Of a stretch of DNA of 64,000 nt, positions 58,635-64,000 are shown piece after piece. This DNA comes from Rhodococcus jostii RHA1 (GTDB taxonomy: Bacteria > Actinomycetota > Actinomycetes > Mycobacteriales > Mycobacteriaceae): positions 1,550,001-1,614,000 of the forward strand of contig NC_008268.1 of the NCBI RefSeq assembly GCF_000014565.1. The letters are read 5' to 3'. Position 1 is the stretch's first letter, and each line of letters opens with the position of its first letter. The notes under the pieces are model-generated. The model was not told the origin of the DNA, ran no database searches, and saw only the letters and a program-made list of their open reading frames with translations. The position numbers were made by a program, and so were the translations under genes.

Positions 58635-59277
58635 CGGGATAGTCGAGGATCGACGACGCCGCCCGCGCCGCGATCAACGGCCTGGGCGACAGGGGCAGGT
58701 GGACGACCGGGGACGGCAGCGGTTCGGGTTCGGGTTCGGGTTCCCGCATCTTCGTGCCGCTGCCGAGGTCGAGTGCGTCGAGCAGCGGCATCAGTTCGGC
58801 GGCGATCCGATCTCCCACCTGTGTGAACGCCGCCTCGCCGAGGCCGACGGGGTCGCTGATGTTCGCGTCGTCGATGGGCCCGTACTCCCTTCGCGCAATG
58901 GCGAGTTCGGCGACGGTGCGGGCACCGGTGTCGGTGGCGATCCGGCGGGCCTCGACAAGCGTGAACGTGCAGTGGCTCGTCCCGAGGAGCAGTTCCATCG
59001 AACGGTCCCGGATCTGCTCGGTCATCGCGAGGACGAGGTCGGCGCGTTTGATCATCTCGGGCCGCAGGCGCCGCGCTCGGAATCCTTCGGCGCTCGCGCC
59101 CAGGCCTTCGATGACGCGGGCGGCGACGGGTTCGATCGGAAAGCCCACGAGGGCGCGGACACCGGCGCTCTCCGCGGTGAGGTTCGGCAGGTCGTGGGCA
59201 AGCGCGTACGCGTGCGTCAGCCGCTCTGCAATCGGCGAGCGGCAGACGTTCCCGCTGCAGATGAACAGAACGTGCAT
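58618..59277 (-). CDS. Low-molecular-weight protein-tyrosine-phosphatase-like protein
   Basis: 219 residues. Catalytic loop CSGNVCRSP (Cys7, Arg13) and general acid Asp142 in ISDPVG. Core domain ends near residue 168; the extra C-terminal ~50 residues include an EPEPEPEP run coded by a 6-bp tandem repeat (58721-58743) and a hydrophobic tail. Could be a tyrosine phosphatase or an arsenate-reductase relative; not resolvable here. Convergent with the sulfotransferase and overlapping it by 17 nt. Confidence 0.87.
   Translation of the reverse strand: MHVLFICSGNVCRSPIAERLTHAYALAHDLPNLTAESAGVRALVGFPIEPVAARVIEGLGASAEGFRARRLRPEMIKRADLVLAMTEQIRDRSMELLLGTSHCTFTLVEARRIATDTGARTVAELAIARREYGPIDDANISDPVGLGEAAFTQVGDRIAAELMPLLDALDLGSGTKMREPEPEPEPLPSPVVHLPLSPRPLIAARAASSILDYPVSWSR
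58721..58743. repeat. Hexanucleotide tandem repeat in the phosphatase gene
   Basis: GGTTCG repeated almost four times, coding for alternating Glu-Pro on the minus strand. A six-base unit keeps the frame when copy number changes, so length variation between strains is likely. Confidence 0.7.
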
Positions 59278-59581
59278 GAGGGCACCCTAACCAGCGACTT
59301 CGCCTTCGCGCGCGGGCAATTCCACTGTCCGAGCGGTCTGTTTCCGACGTTCATCTGCCCGTGGCGAGTCGTTCACCCCTCGGACTCCTCGCAGTCACCT
59401 CGAATCACGAACGCCCAGCTCACCGCGGTCGACGCCGGAGTGCCGCCACGTATGCGATCTGCGTCACTTTCCGGGTGGGCGCCCCGCCGTCGCCGGGGGT
59501 TCGGAACCTCCCCGGCACAGGCCGTCTGCCCACAGCAGACAAGTGCCGGTCCGGCGCCGACGCGGCGGTAGTAATGGAGGC
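59278..59581. other. Intergenic region upstream of the clpP pair (304 bp)
   Basis: No gene is visible. It contains a sequence resembling the ClgR/PopR box GTTCGC-Y-N5-GCG at 59298-59312, with one mismatch, and otherwise nothing I can name. It must hold the promoters of the divergent phosphatase and clpP genes. Confidence 0.4.
59298..59312 (+). promoter_or_regulatory. Candidate ClgR/PopR box
   Basis: CTTCGC-C-TTCGC-GCG against the published Streptomyces consensus GTTCGC-Y-N5-GCG (first base differs). It is 270 nt before the clpP start, so its use depends on where the promoter lies. Confidence 0.25.
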
Positions 59582-60190
59582 ATGACCACAGCCGCACTAC
59601 CCGACCTGAACTACCGCGACCTGTTGGCGGACAGACTGTTTCGCCAGCGCACGATCCTCCTCACCGGCGAGGTGGACGACGCCATGGCCGAGCGGGCCTG
59701 CTCCGAACTGGTGCTGCTCGCGGCCGCCGACCCCAAACGCGACATCGTGCTGTACATCAATTCCCCGGGCGGCTCCGTCTTCGCCGGCCTGGCCATCTAC
59801 GACACGATGAAGCTCGTTCCGAACGACGTGGTCACCGTCGCCATGGGTTTCGCCGCCAGCATGGGCCAGGTACTGCTGTGCTCGGGCACCCACGGCAAGC
59901 GAATCAGCCTGGCGCACAGCCGCATCATGATGCACCAGCCCTCGGCGGGCATCGGCGGCACCGCCGTCGACATCGCCATCCAGGCCGAGAGCCTCGAACG
60001 GATGAAACGACAGTCGCAGGAGATCCTCGCCGCCGAGACGGGGCATCCGGTCGAGCAGATCGCCGAGGACAGCGACCGGGACCGGTGGTTCACCGCCGAC
60101 GAGGCCCGTGACTACGGGATCGTCGACCGCGTCGTGTCCTCGTTCGCCGAGATCGCCCCGCACACCACCGCCCCGAGAATTGGATTGTGA
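59582..60190 (+). CDS. clpP: ATP-dependent Clp protease proteolytic subunit (first of pair)
   Basis: 202 residues, S14 peptidase. Triad Ser93 ([11 protein letters not shown]), His118 ([10 protein letters not shown]) and Asp167 (SDRDRW). Assembles with a second ClpP and a Clp ATPase to degrade proteins. GGAGG lies 1-5 nt before the ATG (close). The pair, with a convergent PopR/ClgR-type regulator, resembles Streptomyces clpP3-clpP4 rather than the essential clpP1P2 next to clpX; no clpX or tig is seen here. Confidence 0.94.
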   Translation: MTTAALPDLNYRDLLADRLFRQRTILLTGEVDDAMAERACSELVLLAAADPKRDIVLYINSPGGSVFAGLAIYDTMKLVPNDVVTVAMGFAASMGQVLLCSGTHGKRISLAHSRIMMHQPSAGIGGTAVDIAIQAESLERMKRQSQEILAAETGHPVEQIAEDSDRDRWFTADEARDYGIVDRVVSSFAEIAPHTTAPRIGL

Positions 60191-60194
60191 AGCC

Positions 60195-60779
60195 ATGTCC
60201 CAATACACCATTCCCCACGTCATCGAGCGCACCCCGGCAGGCGAGCGGTCGTTCGACATCTTCAGCCGACTGCTGAACGAGCGGATCGTCTTCCTGGGCA
60301 CCGAGATCGACGACGGAGTCGCCAACGTCGTGATGGCACAGCTGCTCCACCTCCAGGCGGACAGTTCCGATCAGGAGATCGGGCTGTACATCAATTCGCC
60401 CGGCGGCTCCACGACCGCGATGCTCGCGATCTACGACACGATGCAGTTCCTCCGCCCGACCATCGCCACGTACTGCATGGGTCAGGCCGCGTCCGCCGCC
60501 GCCGTGCTCCTGGCGGCGGGAACCAAGGGACACCGCCACGTCCTGGCCCATTCCCGGACGCTTCTGCACCAGCCGTCCACCCAGGGCAACGGCACGATCT
60601 CCGACCTGGCGCTCCAGGCCGCGGAGATCATGCGGGTCCGTTCGCAGACCGAGGCGATCCTCAGTAAACACACCGGTCAGACCGTCGAGCGCCTGCGGCG
60701 GGACACCGACCGGGACCGCATCTTCACAGCCGAGGAGGCCATCGAGTACGGCCTGGCCGACACGCTCGTCGCGGCCTGA
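60195..60779 (+). CDS. clpP: ATP-dependent Clp protease proteolytic subunit (second of pair)
   Basis: 194 residues. Triad Ser100 ([12 protein letters not shown]), His125 ([11 protein letters not shown]) and Asp174 (TDRDRIF). Only 4 nt separate it from the first clpP, so the two are co-translated and probably form a mixed tetradecamer. GTGAAGCC precedes the ATG; the ribosome-binding site is weak. Confidence 0.94.
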   Translation: MSQYTIPHVIERTPAGERSFDIFSRLLNERIVFLGTEIDDGVANVVMAQLLHLQADSSDQEIGLYINSPGGSTTAMLAIYDTMQFLRPTIATYCMGQAASAAAVLLAAGTKGHRHVLAHSRTLLHQPSTQGNGTISDLALQAAEIMRVRSQTEAILSKHTGQTVERLRRDTDRDRIFTAEEAIEYGLADTLVAA

Positions 60780-60788
60780 CGGAAGCCG

Positions 60789-61136
60789 CTACGCGGCGAG
60801 CAGCGTGGGCACCTGCCGGTTCGGGCTCCTGGTCGCCGGGTTCCGGTTCGCCGCGCCGAGCCGGCGCCCGGACCGGAACAGCAGGTGTTCCACCGGCAGA
60901 CCGAGCGCGCCACACACTGCGCGCAGCATCTCCGACGACGGCTCCTTCTTCCCGCGTTCGATCTCGGAGAGGTACTGCTTCGACATGCCGACGGCGGCGG
61001 CGACGTCCTCGAGACTCCGATCCTGGTCCCGGCGCGCCTCGCGGAGCACTCGCCCGTACAGCTCACGCACCAGCGGCTCCTCCCGTGATTGCTCGGGAGC
61101 GGCCGTCACCAGCGTCAGTCTGCGCTGAGCTTCCAT
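60789..61136 (-). CDS. XRE-family regulator, ClgR/PopR-like
   Basis: 115 residues. HTH_3 domain (about 25-85): LYGRVLREARRDQDRSLEDVAAAVGMSKQYLSEIERGKKEPSSEMLRAVCGALGLPVEHLL. The pattern matches ClgR and PopR, activators of clpP genes in actinobacteria. It is convergent with the clpP pair, 9 bp from its stop. The ATG at 61136 is directly preceded by GGAGGT (too close for a normal site); a GTG at 61163 is an alternative. A C-terminal degron like the AA end (LLAA) is visible, and ClgR/PopR are themselves Clp substrates. Confidence 0.85.
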   Translation of the reverse strand: MEAQRRLTLVTAAPEQSREEPLVRELYGRVLREARRDQDRSLEDVAAAVGMSKQYLSEIERGKKEPSSEMLRAVCGALGLPVEHLLFRSGRRLGAANRNPATRSPNRQVPTLLAA

Positions 61137-61242
61137 ACCTCCGGAGTCTTCCAGACGACGCACCCGGCCGGAGCGGCGTTCACCGACAGCGGACAGCCGA
61201 TCAATACCGCCCGCCGACGGAGCGCGGACGGATCGATCGGCG

Positions 61243-62091
61243 TCACGACTGATCGAGCAGGTGGCTGCCGAGTAGTTCGTCGACGCGCTCGGCCGCCTCG
61301 TCCGGAATCCAGTGGCTCACGCCGCGGAGCACCTCGTAGGTGTACGGGCCGTCGACGAAGCGTGCGGTCAGCTCGGGACCTACCGGCCCGATCGCCGTGT
61401 CGCCGTCGCTCCACACGAAGAGCGTGGGCACCCGCACCTTCCGGGAGGCCGATCGGGGTGCGGTGAACGGGATGGCCCGATACCAGTTCAGGGCGCCCCG
61501 GGCCCGCGTCCGGTCGCGCATGGGCTCCAGGTCGCGCTTCGCACCGTCTTCGGATTGGCCGCTGGCGAGCAGTGCCCGGTAGCCGTAACCGTCCGGGGTG
61601 ATCAGCCGCTCCGGAATCCACGGCAGCTGGAACGCGAACATGTACCAGGACTTCAGGATCTGGCGACTGGTGAGCATCGCCCGCACGAACGCCGCCGGGT
61701 GCGGCACCGACAGCGCCGTGAGCGTGCGAACCCTGTCGGGCCGTTCCGCCGCGATTCCCCAGGCCACCGCCGCGCCCCAGTCGTGCCCGACGACATGCGC
61801 CGGACCGAGGCCCGCCTGGTCGATGAGCGCGACGACGTCCGCGACCAGTTCCGAGGCGCGGTACGCCCAGCGGGCGCGGGGCCGGGCCCCGGCCGAATAG
61901 CCACGCTGGTCCGGCGCGAGGGTGCGGAATCCTCGCCGGTGCAGCAGCGGCGCCAGTTCGTCCCACGACCGCGAGTCCTGCGGAAATCCATGTAACAGCA
62001 CCACCGGCGTGCCATCGATCGGACCCTCGTCGCGGACGTCGAACACGAGCCCGTCCCGGGTGAACGTGCCGATCCGTTCCGTGCCGCTCAT
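61243..62091 (-). CDS. Alpha/beta hydrolase, epoxide-hydrolase-like
   Basis: 282 residues. Oxyanion motif HGFPQ (34-38), nucleophile Asp104 in VGHDWGAAVAW, and catalytic His in GVSHWIPDE (about 262). An Asp nucleophile in a GHDWG context indicates epoxide hydrolase or haloacid/haloalkane-type members rather than esterases. Substrate unknown. Its ATG overlaps the amidohydrolase stop by 4 nt. Confidence 0.88.
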   Translation of the reverse strand: MSGTERIGTFTRDGLVFDVRDEGPIDGTPVVLLHGFPQDSRSWDELAPLLHRRGFRTLAPDQRGYSAGARPRARWAYRASELVADVVALIDQAGLGPAHVVGHDWGAAVAWGIAAERPDRVRTLTALSVPHPAAFVRAMLTSRQILKSWYMFAFQLPWIPERLITPDGYGYRALLASGQSEDGAKRDLEPMRDRTRARGALNWYRAIPFTAPRSASRKVRVPTLFVWSDGDTAIGPVGPELTARFVDGPYTYEVLRGVSHWIPDEAAERVDELLGSHLLDQS

Positions 62092-63875
62092 CGGACGACC
62101 GGCTCACGCTGGCTGCGGTCGGCGGCCGACGCTCCGGCGCGGAGGAACCGTCCCGTCTTGGTGACGCCGAACCCGCCGGTGAACTCCCCGTCGCGGTAGA
62201 CGAGCCTGCCGTTGATCACCGTCGCGACCGCCGCGCCGTCGCTGCGGTTCACCATCCGGCGCAGACCGCCGTACTCGGGGACCTCGGCCTCGAACAATCC
62301 GTCCACGGTGGCGTCGAGGCCCGCCGGATCGATGACGACGAGATCGGCGCGGTCCCCCTCGCGCAGATGTCCGGCGTCGATGCCGTACCAGTCGGCCAGT
62401 TCTCCCGTCAGCCGGTGGACGGCGCGTTCGACGGACAGGAATGGCTTGCGGTCGGACTGCGCGTCCTTGACCTTCTTCAGCAACCGGATCGGATAGTTGT
62501 AGAACGCCATGTTGCGTAGGTGCGCACCCGCGTCGCCGAATCCCATCTGCACGCCGGAGCTCGCCGCGAGTTTCTTCGCGAACTTGGGTCGATGATTGGC
62601 GATAGTGGTCCGCCACCGCAGGTCGGTGCCGTACTTCACGACGAGATCGAGGTACGCGTCGACCGGGTGGACGCCACGCAGGTCGCCCACCGCGCCGAAC
62701 GTCTTGCCGATCAGCGTCTCGTCGGGGCAACCGACGATCACCGCGTCGTAGAAATTGCGGTGCCAGATGCGGGGGCTGAACTTGTTGTCGTAGTCCTTGC
62801 GGAACCGACGTCGGTAGGATTCGTCCTGCAGCAGGGCGTTTCGCTCCACCTGGTCCTTGAGATGCAGGGCCGCCGCGCCGGCACCGAACTCCTCGAACAC
62901 CACGAGGTCGATTCCGTCCGCGTAGACGGTGAACGGCACCGGGAGGTGCTGCCACTTGAAGTCGGTCTTCGCGAAGCGGTTCAGCAGTGGCGCCGCGGCG
63001 AGCATGAAGTACACGATCGGCGGGTAGGCCTTCGAGTCCGCCGCCGACAGCAGCGACGTCTTGAGCGGCTTGCGTCGTCCCAGACCCGAACTCTCCGCGA
63101 AGAATCCCGCGATGTTGGGGTGCAGGTTGATCGTCGGCGCGCTCTGCAGGATCTTGCCATGCTCGCGCAGGATGCGGTTGAGGAAGCGGAACTCCTTCCA
63201 CCGCGCGTACGTGGACGGCAATGAGCGCGAACGGTATTCGTCGCCGTCGATCTTGTCGAGCGCATTCGTCATCGAGGACAGGCCGAGGAAGCCGGCGTCC
63301 ACGGCCTCGGTGAGCATCGTGCCCATCCGCTCGAGTTCGCGAGCACTCGGCTTGACCCGCTTGTCGGTGCCCCGGCCGAGGCCGAGCACATGGGTGCGGA
63401 TGTCCGAGTGCCCGATGAAACCGGCGATGTTGGGGCCGAGCGGCAGCGATTCGAGTGCCTCGACGTACTCCGCCGGGCTCTGCCAGATCTTGTTCTCCTC
63501 CAGGATCCTGAGCACGGACTCGTGTGGCACGGCCTCGACCCGGCTGAACAGGTCGGCGCACTCGCGCGGCGTCGAGTACACGGTGGACAGGGAGCAGTTT
63601 CCGAGGACGACGGTGGTCACGCCGTGTCGCACCGACTCCGGCAGTCCGGGGCTGACCAGCACCTCGGCGTCGTAGTGGGTGTGCACGTCCACGAACCCGG
63701 GGACCACCCATTTGCCTGCCGCATCGATGATCTCGGTGTCGGGCCCGACGGGCAGCGGACGGATCGATGCGCGGACGACGACACCGTCGCGGATGCCGAG
63801 ATTGCGCCGCCGGGGCGCGGATCCGGTTCCGTCGAACCACAGCCCACCATTGACGACGACATCGAAATCCGACAT
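62088..63875 (-). CDS. N-acyl-D-amino-acid deacylase-like amidohydrolase
   Basis: 595 residues, amidohydrolase superfamily. Metal motif VPGFVDVHTHYDAEV (His-x-His), a GFGDAGAHLRNMAF segment with the conserved Asp, and a C-terminal beta-sandwich with GDRADLVVID. Closest to D-aminoacylases, which hydrolyse N-acyl-D-amino acids, although rhodococcal members often act on other amides. ATG at 63875 with GAGGAG 8 nt upstream. First gene of a two-gene operon with the epoxide-hydrolase-like protein. Confidence 0.87.
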   Translation of the reverse strand: MSDFDVVVNGGLWFDGTGSAPRRRNLGIRDGVVVRASIRPLPVGPDTEIIDAAGKWVVPGFVDVHTHYDAEVLVSPGLPESVRHGVTTVVLGNCSLSTVYSTPRECADLFSRVEAVPHESVLRILEENKIWQSPAEYVEALESLPLGPNIAGFIGHSDIRTHVLGLGRGTDKRVKPSARELERMGTMLTEAVDAGFLGLSSMTNALDKIDGDEYRSRSLPSTYARWKEFRFLNRILREHGKILQSAPTINLHPNIAGFFAESSGLGRRKPLKTSLLSAADSKAYPPIVYFMLAAAPLLNRFAKTDFKWQHLPVPFTVYADGIDLVVFEEFGAGAAALHLKDQVERNALLQDESYRRRFRKDYDNKFSPRIWHRNFYDAVIVGCPDETLIGKTFGAVGDLRGVHPVDAYLDLVVKYGTDLRWRTTIANHRPKFAKKLAASSGVQMGFGDAGAHLRNMAFYNYPIRLLKKVKDAQSDRKPFLSVERAVHRLTGELADWYGIDAGHLREGDRADLVVIDPAGLDATVDGLFEAEVPEYGGLRRMVNRSDGAAVATVINGRLVYRDGEFTGGFGVTKTGRFLRAGASAADRSQREPVVR

Positions 63876-63899
63876 TGTTGCGCTCCTCACACGGTATGT

Positions 63900-63937
63900 G
63901 TAACCCGAGGTTACGTTTCCCGTTGAGTAAAAGTCAA
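63900..63937 (-). promoter_or_regulatory. Promoter overlapped by a palindromic operator
   Basis: Minus strand: -35 TTGACT (63932-63937), 18-bp spacer, -10 TAACCT (63908-63913). The perfect inverted repeat GTAACC-CGA-GGTTAC (63900-63914) covers the -10, a typical repressor site. It drives the amidohydrolase operon; a divergent gene may begin at about 63973. Confidence 0.6.
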
Positions 63938-63972
63938 TGGACGCCTCGAGGGGTTCCCAATAGAGTGCAGGG

Positions 63973-64000
63973 GTGGCCGCCGCACCCCGCTCTCCCGAAG
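63973..64000 (+). CDS. Possible start of a divergent gene (partial)
   Basis: A GTG at 63973 opens a frame reading VAAAPRSPE to the window end, divergent from the amidohydrolase operon and behind the palindromic promoter. It could be the regulator of that promoter, but only nine codons are visible, so this is weak. Confidence 0.2.

Overview
The window is high-GC actinobacterial chromosome, most likely Rhodococcus (R. jostii/R. opacus type). Evidence: a mycolata-style argS-lysA-hom-thrC-thrB-rho-rpmE-prfA-prmC-sua5-wecA-atp operon-murA order, the same as the known Mycobacterium tuberculosis order around argS to murA; a Rho with a long RG-rich insert; MurA with Asp at the fosfomycin-target position; and a large load of acyl-CoA, SDR and TetR genes. 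Names rest on motifs and family resemblance read by eye; no database search was run.

Positions 1-28,440 are the conserved core. From right to left on the minus strand: argS and the lysine/threonine genes in a 4-nt-overlap operon (22,296-23,948 down to 17,500), rho, rpmE, prfA, prmC, sua5, wecA, an AtpI-like gene, atpB-E-F-H-A-G-D-C, a DUF2550 gene and murA. The first 341 bases hold promoter-like elements that probably drive an rRNA operon just outside the window. On the plus strand are a cobalamin adenosyltransferase and two membrane-anchored proteins (DUF3105, DUF305). A phosphoketolase and a tRNA-Arg(CCG) close this part.

Positions 28,658-46,876 are accessory catabolism. An eleven-gene minus-strand array (CoA ligase, SDRs, quinone oxidoreductase, paired acyl-CoA dehydrogenases, an APH-fold kinase, an ACAD10/11-like dehydrogenase, an enoyl-CoA hydratase) faces a plus-strand MaoC/CoA-ligase/reductase operon across one promoter region. 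The kinase plus ACAD11-like pair suggests breakdown of 4-hydroxyacyl-CoAs, as in the levulinate (lva) pathway and mammalian ACAD10/11. A phosphotriesterase-like lactonase with a TetR gene lies nearby and could feed it by opening lactones. The ACAD11-like gene has striking G/T-ending codon use over its first ~350 codons.

Positions 49,416-58,634 form a candidate sulfation locus: CysD and CysN-CysC (PAPS synthesis), an unusual CysQ fused to an NTF2-like domain (PAP removal), a limonene-epoxide-hydrolase-like protein, an IclR regulator, a DUF1214 protein, an SDR and a sulfotransferase. Two sites fitting the cholesterol-repressor KstR consensus, each followed about 45 bp later by a palindrome with an ATATTT centre, sit in both promoter regions. 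I read this as a KstR-controlled sulfation module possibly acting on a sterol-derived or other lipid substrate. An adjacent formylglycine-generating-enzyme-like gene is broken by a one-base slip in a run of eight Gs.

Positions 58,618-64,000 hold a low-molecular-weight phosphatase, a second-type clpP pair with a convergent ClgR/PopR-like regulator, an alpha/beta hydrolase and a D-aminoacylase-type amidohydrolase under a palindromic promoter.
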